From positions 496,001 through 560,000 of the forward strand of contig NC_051108.1 in the NCBI RefSeq assembly GCF_901709675.1: a stretch of 64,000 bases of DNA, in the 5' to 3' direction. The stretch comes from Syngnathus acus. Its lineage: Eukaryota; Chordata; Actinopteri; Syngnathiformes; Syngnathidae. Below the pieces are notes generated by a model. It was not told where the DNA came from, did not search any database, and was given only the letters and a program-made list of their open reading frames with translations. Every line of letters begins with the position of its first letter. Position 1 is the stretch's first letter. A program made the position numbers and the translations under genes. Shown piece by piece: positions 41,401-51,130 of this stretch.

Positions 41401-42245
41401 TCTTCCAGAGGTTCCGGCAGCAGAGGGACGGTCAGCCGGCGGAAGAAGCGTCGCCGTACCCCGATGGCAAGTGCGTGCCGGAGGAGCCGCCAAGTGCCAA
41501 CGCAGCTCAAGGCCAAGCCGACAAGTCGGAGCAAAACTGCGCCGCCGATGCCGCGAGCTCTCCACCTTGCGCGGAGAAGCCGCAGAGCCAGGGGGCCAAC
41601 AGAGAGGGGACGGGGGGCCGCAGAGGAGGCGCTCGTGGGTGGGCAAAGTTTAAAAACGCCACCTCAACTGCGCCTGCTCCAGAGCAGGAGAAGCCCACAG
41701 AGAAGAAGGCGGAGGCTCGGACTGAAGGATCTCAGTCGTCGGAGGAAATAGCAGCCAAAGAGAACCGGAGCCAAAAGGACAAACGGGACGGAGAGGAGGC
41801 GGGCGGCGCTGCTTCCGCTGCCGCCGCCGCCGGCACAGAGGAAGCCAGCGCCCTCCGCAAAACCGACTCGTGCGACAGCGGCCTCACCAAGAGCGACCTG
41901 CGCATCGACCGAGTCGGAGACTCCAGGAGCTCCTTCGAGCGCAGCCCCATGGAACGCAGCCCCATGGAGCGGAACCCTTTCGGGCCCGGCGGCGGCGGCG
42001 GCTGCGAGCGGGATCTCCTGCAGGCCGCGCTGTACGAGGCCAAGGTGGAGCTGAAGGGCGACATCCGGGCGCTGGGCGGCCGGCTGGTGGCGCTGGAGGC
42101 GCAGGTGGCCGAGGTCCTCCGACTGCTCTGCGTCAGAAGGAGACTCTCGCTGCCGCCCACGTCCTCGCCCAGGCCCAGGCTCAAAAGCCAAGACTCTGGC
42201 GCCACCTCCGTGACTCAAGCCAGGAAAGACAACGGGCCCTTTTGA
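35449..42245 (+). CDS. kcnh5: Voltage-gated potassium channel KCNH5 (EAG2)
   Basis: Twelve exons: 35449-35521, 36379-36502, 36699-36805, 36900-37028, 37727-37842, 37947-38339, 38415-38498, 38587-39016, 40165-40364, 40434-40686, 40752-40948, 41304-42245 (TGA); 1,015 residues, or 987 without exon 7 (human 988). The order is PAS-cap ([20 protein letters not shown]), PAS domain, C-linker/S1-S3 ([20 protein letters not shown]), S4 ([20 protein letters not shown]), pore [17 protein letters not shown]6, cyclic-nucleotide-like domain ([31 protein letters not shown]) and a tail with [18 protein letters not shown] plus a coiled coil. [15 protein letters not shown] and DYEVIDES favour KCNH5 over KCNH1. 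Exon 7 (84 nt, phase 0 both sides) inserts 28 residues between S3 and S4. The disordered C-terminal part is Ala/Glu-rich and diverged from human. Confidence 0.95.
36592..36622. repeat. (GGAT)n microsatellite
   Basis: Tandem GGAT units in kcnh5 intron 2. Confidence 0.9.
36869..36894. repeat. (TG)n directly upstream of a kcnh5 splice acceptor
   Basis: The TG run ends six bases before the CGCAAG acceptor of exon 4. It replaces much of the normal polypyrimidine tract, so its length could affect splicing. Confidence 0.8.
39017..40164. other. kcnh5 intron 8 with repeats
   Basis: The longest kcnh5 intron; it holds the SINE piece above. A (CT)n/(CCCT)n run lies at about 39,727-39,757. Two and a half copies of an about 22-bp unit (GAGAGGCCGGCCCATTA) lie at about 40,016-40,060. 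No exon is seen. Confidence 0.6.
39305..39495 (+). mobile_element. tRNA-derived SINE, 3' part
   Basis: In kcnh5 intron 8. It contains CCCTGCTTGGCACTCAG, GGGTTGGAATTGGGG, CCGCTGCTGCTCACTGCTCC, AAATGCAGAGA and the tail TGTGTGTGACAATCATTGG, a block seen in common teleost SINEs. The same CCCTGCTTGGCACTCAG follows a tRNA-like head at 56,491. The head is missing in this copy. Confidence 0.7.
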
Positions 42246-43368
42246 GAAACTGGTGACTGCCAGGAAGCATAAGCGAGCAGGGAAATGTTTGAAAACACTG
42301 CATGAAAAACACCCACACGTGACTGGAGGTTTGCTTTACGGTTGTCCCCCCACTAGATGGCACCGCCCAGCCAGCCGCCCAGTACAAAAGTCATGTGTGC
42401 CAAAGAACTTGGACGTTGAAGTGAGGGGAGAACCCTCAGCAGAACGTTTTGTCGCCCTCCTTTGGCAACTGTAGGCATTACATTTCCAACTGGTAGGGTT
42501 ACCAGGTCACTGACGGGGAGGGGAACCCGAGCCGTTGGCTTTTGTTGGCATGCTAGCGTGACGGGAATGTCGTGTCCAACTGCTGACATCTCTCCCTCCC
42601 GCTTATTTATTCATGAATTAAACGTACACGAAAATCAACATGAACTCCCCTCGGAGTCACTATTGGTGCCTTACACTTGACTAAAAGCTCAGTGATGCTT
42701 TGTTGATTCGTATGTTACCATGTGTCCAGTCCAAGAAAAGAGACTTTTCTGGTCAAATTCTTTTAGTCTGCTACTTTTTGATGCTAAAGTAAGTCTGAAT
42801 GTTAGTCTATAATTTCTCTGCTATTTTTAAACTGACCTCTGCCTGACACAATGAAAATGATGATGCAATAACTGCCGGATGCGTTTCCCTTGCATAGCTC
42901 CGTTGCAAAGCACAGATGTGGCTGCAAGAAAGTGACGGCCATTTTATTTAGAATTGTGACTCCTGGTTAAATGCAATGACAAATCAATGTAGCAATGCAG
43001 TCTAATGCTCAGGTAGTTTTGAAGTGTGGATTTAATCAATTCCGACATATTTATCTCGTACGAGTACGGAGGGTGAAATACTGAAATAATACTAGAAAAT
43101 GCCATTTCTGGAGAAAATGCCATTTCTGGAGAAATTGCGTGTGAAGGCGAAAACTATGAATAACTTCTTCGGGGAATGCTGCCGAATGATGTTGAATGAC
43201 TTGAGAAATGAAGAAGATTTGGCGAAATTGTGGTGAATTTCAAAATTGAAAGTTTGGAATATTTGGTAAGTTGTGGAATAGGTAGGCAAACGATGAACTA
43301 GCACAGTAGGGATAAGTGTGTTGACAAAAATACTGCTGCACTACTTCTACTCGAGTACTTTTGTTACT
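42246..43368. other. kcnh5 3' UTR and downstream DNA
   Basis: Non-coding. A CTCF-type motif (CCACTAGATGGCAC) lies at about 42,349-42,362. An 18-bp direct repeat (ATGCCATTTCTGGAGAAA) sits at about 43,100-43,135 in a segment that looks like an old unclassified repeat (43,090-43,310). No gene is seen. Confidence 0.45.
42349..42362 (+). promoter_or_regulatory. CTCF-type motif
   Basis: CCACTAGATGGCAC fits the CTCF core at each position. It sits about 100 bp after the kcnh5 stop codon. Confidence 0.45.
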
Positions 43369-43369
43369 G

Positions 43370-43540
43370 TCACGGCTCGTCCCCGATCATCTCCGTGGTT
43401 TCTGTCCGTGTGTCTGTGTGCTCGCCCCTCCCTCCCCTCCTGCGTGCCCATGATTAGTCTCACCTGCCTCTTGTTACCTGTCTTGTATTGAAGTCCCGTC
43501 TGTGTGTCACTCCCTGTCGGATCATTGTCATCAATCACCG
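43370..43540 (+). mobile_element. Dispersed nonautonomous DNA element, copy 3 (truncated)
   Basis: It starts TGTCACGGCTCGTCCCCGAT and matches the 20,491 element through TCACTCCCTGTCGGATCATT, then the similarity stops. It is cleaner than the 20.5-kb copy in its first 150 bp because it lacks the internal duplication. Confidence 0.65.
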
Positions 43541-44440
43541 TGAATTACGTCTGCTAACTTTGATTCGACTTTTTCGGCATTTTTTATTTTGGCATTCACT
43601 TCAGTCTTAACCCTAACAAAACCTTTGCTTACAATCCATGAAACAGATGCATCCACTATTTATTTATTTGTTTATTTTTGAATCAATAACAACAACACAT
43701 TTGAGTGACTGTAGAAGGAAAAGAAAAAGCACCCCCCAACAAAAAAAGAACATAATAGGATTATCGCTTCTGTTTGTTTGTCACGGTGGATCAGGGAATA
43801 TTTCACTTACAAATAAAAGAGCTTAGAGACGCGACATTATCGGTCAAACGCCTCCACTGATCATTTGCATATTCCTTTTACGCATTTGACTTCTTCTTTA
43901 ATTGCTCTCTTCATAATTGGGCACCAAAACAACGAGTCACATCAGAGTGGGTGGCCTTTCTGGAAATTAACTCATGTGGAAGGTTGCAGGATGAGCTTTG
44001 GCATGTCCACAGAAGCAAACATCTTCTTGGCCTACCTTCTCAAGGACTTCTCAGGTGTCCTCTCATCTGCCCCAGCACACAAGCATTGCAACAGCATGCA
44101 CTTGGGTCTCTCTCTACCTGCAACAAAAAATACTTTGGAGTACAGACATAACACGTAATGGGACAATCAGCTTGCTATGTGTGCGTGTCGACTCACCTGA
44201 TCACGCCACGGCGACTGTCAAACATTGTCAAAAGGCTCTCGGATGAATGGCGCCAAGTCTGTCTTCTTTCACATTCCCCGCTCCTGTCGCATGTTTTTCT
44301 CCAGCTCTTCTTGGAATGTAAAGACATGGGAACCGGCACTACAACTGAGAGTTTGACACACGCATGCACAAGTTTAGGATTGATAACTTTGGAAGGGAAC
44401 AATGGCAGATACTCAAGCTGAAGCTTACCAACAATGATGC
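43541..44440. other. Gene-free spacer before the repeat block
   Basis: No supported exon. A short (TTTA)n run lies near 43,655. Nothing else is recognisable. Confidence 0.4.
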
Positions 44441-44451
44441 TTCAAACACCT

Positions 44452-44672
44452 AGTACCAAACCCTAACCCTATTAGACCTTAAGCACCTAACACCAAACCT
44501 TAAGCACCTAACACCAAACCCTAACCCTAAACCTAACACCAAACCCTAACCCTATTAGACCTTAAGCACCTAACACCATTAGACCTTAAGCACCTAACAC
44601 CATTAGACCTTAAGCACCTAACACCAAACCCTAACCCCATTAGACCTAACACCATTAGACCTTAAGCACCTT
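44452..44672. repeat. Degenerate tandem repeat with telomere-like CCCTAA units
   Basis: Repeats of about 20-40 bp built from AAACCCTAACCCTA, TTAGACCTTAAGCACCTAA and ACACC phrases. CCCTAACCCTAA-type runs occur at several places. It directly abuts the about 490-bp tandem units. Confidence 0.75.
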
Positions 44673-45880
44673 AAGGGGGCGTGGTCAGACCAAATTCAGC
44701 TGCGCTCTCATTGGTCAGACTGAATTTGGGCAGAGGTAGGAGGCGGGCAAAGTGGCACTTAGGTTTTTGAAGGGTTTACAGTCTTGACGTGAGCGTGGGT
44801 TGCTCTTCTGTCACTGCCTTAGTCATGAGTCTTTGGTCGAGTGGTTAACGTCATTGCCTCTGACACGATGGGACTAGTGTTCGAGACCAGCCCTTGGGCT
44901 GTACTATGTCCATTTTCTCTCACTTCTGCATAAAGATTGTGACTCTTATTTTTCATTTATTGTTTTCCTTTCGCTTGTTTAATACTGCTTTCATGATTCG
45001 CTGAGGTCTCAGGAAGTGGGCGGGGCAATGAGAATGAAATCCGATTGGTTGGAAAGGGGGCGGGCGTGATGATGATGATGATGCAGACGAGGGGTCCTGT
45101 GATTGGTGGGATGTGAAGTAGGCGTGGCGTCGTCAATTTAAAATTGCCTTCCGATTGGCTGTTGGAAAAATGGACGTGGTCAGGCCCATTTCAGCTGCGC
45201 TCCGATTGGTCAGACTGACTTTGGGCAGAGGTAGGAGGCGGGCAAAGTGGCACTTAGGTTTTTGAAGGGTTTTCAGTCTTGAGGTGAGCATGGGTTGCTC
45301 TTCTGTCACTGCCTTAGTCACGAGTATTTGGTAGAGAGGTTAACGTCATTTCCTCTGACACGATGGGACTAGTGTTCGAGACCAGCCCTTGGACTGTACT
45401 TTGTCAATTTTCTCTCACTTCTGCATAAAGATTGTGACTCTTATTTTTCATTTATTGTTTTCCTTTCGCTTGTTTAATACTGCTTTCATGATTCGCTGAG
45501 GTCTCAGGAAGTGGGCGGGGCAATGAGAATGAAATCCGATTGGTTGGAAAGGGGGCGGGCGTGGTGATGCAGACGAGGGGTCCTGTGATTGGTGGGATGT
45601 GAAGTAGGCGTGGCGTCGTCAATTTAAAATTGCCTTCCGATTGGCTGTTGGAAAAATGGACGTGGTCAGGCCCATTTCAGCTGCGCTCTGATTGGTCAGA
45701 CTGACTTTGGGCAGAGGTAGGAGGCGGGCAAAGTGGCACTTAGGTTTTTGAAGGCAGTTTTCAGTCTTGAGGTGAGCGTGGATTGCTCTTCTGTCACTGC
45801 AATAGTCACGAGTCTTTGGTCGAGTGGTTAACGTCATTGCCTCTGACACGATGGAACTAGTGTTCGAGACCTGCCCTTGG
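44673..45880 (+). repeat. Tandem units of about 490 bp (two full, one partial)
   Basis: Units begin at a CGTGGTCAGG/CGTGGTCAGA phrase near 44,680, 45,175 and 45,661. Each carries the block CAGCTGCGCTC..ATTGGTCAGACTGA, a tRNA-like A box and B box, an AT-rich centre, a GTGGGCGGGGCAATGAGAA box and three or four inverted CCAAT boxes (GATTGGTTGG, GATTGGTGGG, GATTGGCTGT). Unit 3 is cut at about 45,880. Units 2 and 3 are also part of the left palindrome arm; unit 1 is not mirrored. Confidence 0.8.
44834..44888 (+). promoter_or_regulatory. tRNA-like Pol III A and B boxes
   Basis: TGGTCGAGTGG (44,834-44,844) fits an A box and GTTCGAGACC (44,879-44,888) a B box, with tRNA-like spacing. Equivalent pairs sit at 45,329-45,383 (A box damaged), 45,817-45,871 and, mirrored, in the right arm. 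No full cloverleaf forms, so a tRNA-derived repeat is likelier than a tRNA gene. Confidence 0.5.
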
Positions 45881-46099
45881 CGGGTGTGGCACTTTTCACT
45901 TTGACCATGATTTTTCCCTAATGAAGTGGCCTGTCACGTGGTACGCGAGTGTGCGAAGCGCCATTGGACGAGCAGGCGAGGGAGATTTGAATTGGCGGAT
46001 GTGACGTCATGAATTGGGGACCGTGTGTGCTCAAGGGAAGTTGTCATATGCAGGTGCGACACGCGGGCGGTTTCTCAGCTCAGCTAAGCTAGCGTGCTA

Positions 46100-46440
46100 G
46101 TAAATGTTTGTCGTTCATTGGCGTTCCTCACGACGGACGCCTTGTTTGTTTGTTGCAGGATTCAAGGCGCCACCGACCGTGTGGCGGTTTCTCGGGTAAG
46201 CTAGTATGCTATCAAATGTTTGTCCTTCATTGGCGTTCCTCACGACGGACGCCTTGTTTGTTTGTTGCAGGATTCAAGGCGCCACCGACCGTGTGGCGGT
46301 TTCTCGGGTAAGCTAGTATGCTATCAAATGTTTGTCGTTCATTGGCGTTCCTCACGACGGACGCCTTGTTTGTTTGTTGCAGGATTCAAGGCGCCACCGA
46401 CCGTGTGGCGGTTTCTCGGGTAAGCTAGTATGCTATCAAA
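46100..46440 (+). repeat. Three 112-bp tandem units with exon-like cassettes (left arm)
   Basis: Period 112 bp. Each unit has a pyrimidine-rich TTGTTTGTTTGTTGCAG acceptor, a 37-bp segment (46,159-46,195; 46,271-46,307; 46,383-46,419) and a GTAAGC donor. Mirrored on the minus strand at 54,967-55,003, 55,079-55,115 and 55,191-55,227. Whether they are spliced is unknown. Confidence 0.75.
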
Positions 46441-46639
46441 TGTTTGTCGTTCATTGCCGTGACGCCTTGTTTGTTCGATGCAAGATTTTCACACGTCACG
46501 GCCACCGCGACTGTAGTTTTGCCGCGACAGTATTTCAAATCTCTTTGGCGTTTTGTTTCGTCAAATTACATTACATACATATAGTGTGCTATTTCCGTGT
46601 TATGCAAACGTGACGAATGTGACGAATCGGTTACGTCAT

Positions 46640-46760
46640 GTTCAAATCTATTCCAAGATGGCGCCCGCCCGCCCACAACAAACATTTGCGAGCGTGATTT
46701 TCTCCCGTTTTGGACGACTGCTCGATTCATGCCGCCATTTCTGAGTGAGTTGATGGATGA
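46640..46760. promoter_or_regulatory. YY1-like, GC-rich segment in left arm (mirror 54,626-54,746)
   Basis: CAAGATGGCGCCC fits the YY1/initiator motif and is followed by CCGCCCGCCC. An inverted GCCGCCATTT lies 60 bp further on. It could be a promoter; there is no expression evidence. Confidence 0.35.
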
Positions 46761-47129
46761 TAAAATCAAAATATTATAATTTGGATACTTTTGTCATTAT
46801 TACAACTCATTACAATATACTGATAATTGTATACGTATTTTAAGTATAAAACTGTAGTTGGTATGTTTAATTGTTGCAAAAATATCATGCCATTGCCACT
46901 CTACTCAATGTCTACAAGTGTTGCAATAATTTGTGTCTGTGTTTTGTAGCGCTCATAAAGGCCTCCCAGCCAGCACCCTTCTATACAAAGCAAGCAGGAG
47001 GCTCCTGTTGTTGAGGATGCTGAGGAGGAGTAGTCCCAAATCAGGTGAAAGCCCGTTGGTGTAAAGTTTCAGCTGACTGTAAATGTGATCACTTTTACCA
47101 ATTGCACCATTTGTACTTTTCAATTTTTT

Positions 47130-47356
47130 TTTGTATAAAACCTGTGAGCAGGGCGACGCCGGTGAGAAGTCACACCATCGAACTCCCTGACGCAGAGCTG
47201 TGCTTTACCAGACCAGGCAACTGCCTGGGGCAAGGCCACTAGGGGGCTCTCTTATTTATCCATTTTTACATTTGGCACTTGTCCCTTGTATTCTTGCACT
47301 CTCGTACGCTGCTGTGACAAGTAAATTTCCCTGTTGTGGAATAAAGTTCTATCAAT
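47130..47356 (+). mobile_element. LINE 3'-end-like fragment (left arm)
   Basis: It ends in GCTGTGACAAGTAAATTTCC, then AATAAA and ATCAATCAAT, a typical tail of fish L2/CR1-type elements or of SINEs that use them. Coding parts are absent. It contains the CTCF-like site at 47,236. Mirror at 54,030-54,256 (-). Confidence 0.5.
47236..47250 (+). promoter_or_regulatory. CTCF-type motif, left arm
   Basis: CCACTAGGGGGCTCT fits the CTCF core except in its last positions. It points toward the palindrome centre. Confidence 0.4.
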
Positions 47357-47432
47357 CAATTGTTTGTATTGTAGTGTTTATTGTATGGTATGGTATTGTA
47401 TTGTATGTATGGTAGGGTATTGTATGTATTCT

Positions 47433-47560
47433 ATGTCCGTCCATCCATCCAACTTCTTCCGCTTATCCGGGGCTCGGATCGCGGCGGCAGCAGCTTTAGG
47501 AGGGACTCCCAAACTTCCCTCTCTCCAGCCACTTCATCCAGCTCATCACAAGGGAGAGAC
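47433..47560 (+). repeat. Dispersed fish repeat fragment (left arm; mirror 53,826-53,953)
   Basis: It contains CCATCCATCCA, CTTCCGCTTATCCGGGGCTC, GCGGCGGCAGCAG, CTTCCCTCTCTCCAGCCACT and TCATCCAGCTC. This block recurs widely in teleost interspersed repeats, to my knowledge as part of a retroelement. Class not determined. Confidence 0.5.
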
Positions 47561-48288
47561 ATAGACATGTATTGTTTGTATGTATTGTACTGTATGTATG
47601 GTTTGTATTGTATGTATTGTTTTGTTTGTACTGTATGTATTGTGTTGTGTTGCATTGCATGTATTGTATTTTGTATTTTTTTGGTATGGTATTGTACTGT
47701 ATGTATGGTTTGTATTGTATGTATTTTGTTTGTACTGTATGTGTTGTGTTGTGTTGCATTGCATGTATTGTATTGTATTTTGTATTTTTTTGGTATGGTA
47801 TTGTACTGTATGGTATTGTGCTGTGTTGTGCTGATGTACTGTTGCACTGTTGCGCTGTGTTCTGTTGCACTGTGTTGTGCTGTACTGTGTTGCGCTGTAC
47901 TGTGTTGCGCTGTGTTGTACTGTTGCACTGTGCTGCACTGTGTTGTACTGTTGCACTGTGTTGTACTGTTGCACTGTGTTCTGTTGTACTGTACCGTGTT
48001 GTGCTGTTGCACTGTGTTGTGCTGTTGCACTGTGTTGTACTGTTGCACTGTGTTGTACTGTTGCACTGTGTTGTACTGTTGCACTGTGTTGTACTGTTGC
48101 ACTGTTGCGCTGTGTTGTACTGTTGCACTGTTGCGCTGTGTTGCACTGTTGCGCTGTGTTGCACTGTTGCGCTGTGTTGTACTGTTGCGCTGTACTGTTG
48201 TGTTGTGCTGTGCTGTACTGTGTTGTGCTGTACTGTGTTGTGCTGTGTTGCACTGTGTTGTGCTGTGCTGTATTGTACTGTTGTACTG
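47561..48288. repeat. TGTA/TGCACTG-rich tandem region (left arm)
   Basis: Begins as TGTATGTATTGT-type units, then becomes TGTTGCACTGTGTTGTACTG-type 12-18-bp units. Mirror in the right arm at about 53,080-53,825; the two differ by a net 18 bp. Confidence 0.85.
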
Positions 48289-50636
48289 TTTGCCATTGTA
48301 TGGCGCGTTTTGTCGTTTGTACTGTTTGCCATTGTATGGCGCCTTTTGTCGTTTGTACTGTTTGCCATTGTATGGCGCCTTTTGTCGTTTGTACTGTTTG
48401 CCATTGTATGGCGCCTTTTGTCGTTTGTACTGTTTGCCATTGTATGGCGCCTTTTGTCGTTTGTACTGTTTGCCATTGTATGGCGCCTTTTGTCGTTTGT
48501 ACTGTTTGCCATTGTATGGCGCCTTTTGTCGTTTGTACTGTTTGCCATTGTATGGCGCCTTTTGTCGTTTGTACTGTTTGCCATTGTATGGCGTCTTTTG
48601 TCGTTTGTACTGTTTGCCATTGTATGGCGTCTTTTGTCGTTTGTACTGTTTGCCATTGTATGGCGCCTTTTGTCGTTTGTACTGTTTGCCATTGTATGGC
48701 GCCTTTTGTCGTTTGTACTGTTTGCCATTGTATGGCGCGTTTTGTCGTTTGTACTGTTTGCCATTGTATGGCGCGTTTTGTCGTTTGTACTGTTTGCCAT
48801 TGTATGGCGCCTTTTGTCGTTTGTACTGTTTGCCATTGTATGGCGCCTTTTGTCGTTTGTACTGTTTGCCATTGTATGGCGCCTTTTGTCGTTTGTACTG
48901 TTTGCCATTGTATGGCGCCTTTTGTCGTTTGTACTGTTTGCCATTGTATGGCGCCTTTTGTCGTTTGTACTGTTTGCCATTGTATGGCGCCTTTTGTCGT
49001 TTGTACTGTTTGCCATTGTATGGCGCCTTTTGTCGTTTGTACTGTTTGCCATTGTATGGCGCCTTTTGTCGTTTGTACTGTTTGCCATTGTATGGCGCCT
49101 TTTGTCGTTTGTACTGTTTGCCATTGTATGGCGCCTTTTGTCGTTTGTACTGTTTGCCATTGTATGGCGTCTTTTGTCGTTTGTACTGTTTGCCATTGTA
49201 TGGCGTCTTTTGTCGTTTGTACTGTTTGCCATTGTATGGCGCCTTTTGTCGTTTGTACTGTTTGCCATTGTATGGCGCCTTTTGTCGTTTGTACTGTTTG
49301 CCATTGTATGGCGCGTTTTGTCGTTTGTACTGTTTGCCATTGTATGGCGCGTTTTGTCGTTTGTACTGTTTGCCATTGTATGGCGCCTTTTGTCGTTTGT
49401 ACTGTTTGCCATTGTATGGCGCCTTTTGTCGTTTGTACTGTTTGCCATTGTATGGCGCCTTTTGTCGTTTGTACTGTTTGCCATTGTATGGCGCCTTTTG
49501 TCGTTTGTACTGTTTGCCATTGTATGGCGCCTTTTGTCGTTTGTACTGTTTGCCATTGTATGGCGCCTTTTGTCGTTTGTACTGTTTGCCATTGTATGGC
49601 GCCTTTTGTCGTTTGTACTGTTTGCCATTGTATGGCGCCTTTTGTCGTTTGTACTGTTTGCCATTGTATGGCGCGTTTTGTCGTTTGTACTGTTTGCCAT
49701 TGTATGGCGTCTTTTGTCGTTTGTACTGTTTGCCATTGTATGGCGTCTTTTGTCGTTTGTACTGTTTGCCATTGCATGGCGTGTTGTGTTTGTAGTGTTT
49801 GCCATTGCATGGCGTGTTTTGTTTGTAGTGTTTGCCATTGCATGGCGTGTTTTGTTTGTAGTGTTTGCCATTGCATGGCGTGTTTTGTTTGTAGTGTTTG
49901 CCATTGCATGGCGCCTTTTGTCGTTTGTACTGTTTGCCATTGTATGGCGCCTTTTGTCGTTTGTACTGTTTGCCATTGCATGGCGTGTTGCGTTTGTAGT
50001 GTTTGCCATTGCATGGCGTGTTTTGTTTGTAGTGTTTGCCATTGCATGGCGTGTTTTGTTTGTAGTGTTTGCCATTGCATGGCGCCTTTTGTCGTTTGTA
50101 CTGTTTGCCATTGTATGGCGCCTTTTGTCGTTTGTACTGTTTGCCATTGCATGGCGTGTTTTGTTTGTAGTGTTTGCCATTGCATGGCGTCTTTTGTTTG
50201 TAGTGTTTGCCATTGCATGGCGTCTTTTGTTTGTAGTGTTTGCCATTGCATGGCGTCTTTTGTTTGTAGTGTTTGCCATTGCATGGCGTCTTTTGTTTGT
50301 AGTGTTTGCCATTGCATGGCGTCTTTTGTTTGTAGTGTTTGCCATTGCATGGCGTCTTTTGTTTGTAGTGTTTGCCATTGCATGGCGTCTTTTGTTTGTA
50401 GTGTTTGCCATTGCATGGCGTCTTTTGTTTGTAGTGTTTGCCATTGCATGGCGTCTTTTGTTTGTAGTGTTTGCCATTGCATGGCGTGTTTTGTTTGTAC
50501 TGTTTGCCATTGTATGGCGTGTTTTGTTTGTACTGTTTGCCATTGTATGGCGTGTTTTGTTTGTACTGTTTGCCATTGTATGGCATGTTTTGTCGTTTGT
50601 ACTGTTTGCCATTGTATGGCGTCTTGTTTGCCATTG
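48289..50636. repeat. 33/36-bp minisatellite, left array
   Basis: About 40 units of 36 bp (48,289 to about 49,765; core TTTGCCATTGTATGGCGCCT then TTTGTCGTTTGTACTG). A mixture of these with 33-bp units (TTTGCCATTGCATGGCGTCT..TTTGTAGTG) follows to about 50,636. Variants GCGCC, GCGTC and GCGCG recur in pairs, forming a higher-order pattern. The 36-bp unit contains none of the stop triplets in any frame. Confidence 0.97.
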
Positions 50637-51130
50637 TATGCGTGGTAGTTTGTATGGTATGCGTGGTAGTATGCGTGGAATGCGTGGTAGTATGCGTGGT
50701 ATGCGTGGAATGCGTGGTATGCGTGGTATGCGTGGTAGTTTGTATGGTTTGCGTGGTAGTTTACGTGGTATGCATGGAATGTGTGGTATGCGTGGAATGC
50801 GTGGTATGCATGGAATGCGTGGTATGCGTGGTATGCATGGAATGCGTGGTAGTTTGCGTGGTAGTTTGCGTGGTATGCATGGTAGTTTGCGTGGTATGCA
50901 TGGAATGCGTGGTATGCGTGGTATGCGTGGAATGCGTGGTAGTTTGTATGGTATGCGTGGTAGTTTGTGTGGTATGCCATACAAACTACCACGCATACCA
51001 CGCATTCCACGCAAACTACCACGCATACTATACAAACTACCACGCATACCATGCAAACTACCACGCAAACTACCGCGCATACCACGCATACCACCACGCA
51101 AACCACCACTACGATACACGCCATACAATG
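50637..51130. repeat. Palindrome centre: TATGCGTGG-type repeats meeting their complement
   Basis: Left: GGTATGCGT/GGAATGCGT nonamers with GGTAGTTTG inserts over about 340 bp. Right: complementary units over about 145 bp. They meet at TGGTATGCCA (50,970-50,979), with almost no unpaired loop. Confidence 0.9.

Noticed and set aside
44452-44672. A true telomere or chromosome end
   Set aside because: The CCCTAA units are irregular and mixed with other phrases, and normal genes continue on both sides.
44826-44905. A functional tRNA-Leu/Ser gene
   Set aside because: The A and B boxes are present, but the acceptor stem and variable arm do not pair, and copies are repeated with damage.
46985-47034. 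Short frame ending EAPVVEDAEEE followed by a stop, mirrored in the right arm
   Set aside because: It looks like an acidic protein C-terminus, but no upstream exon continues it in frame and no family is recognised. Too short to call.
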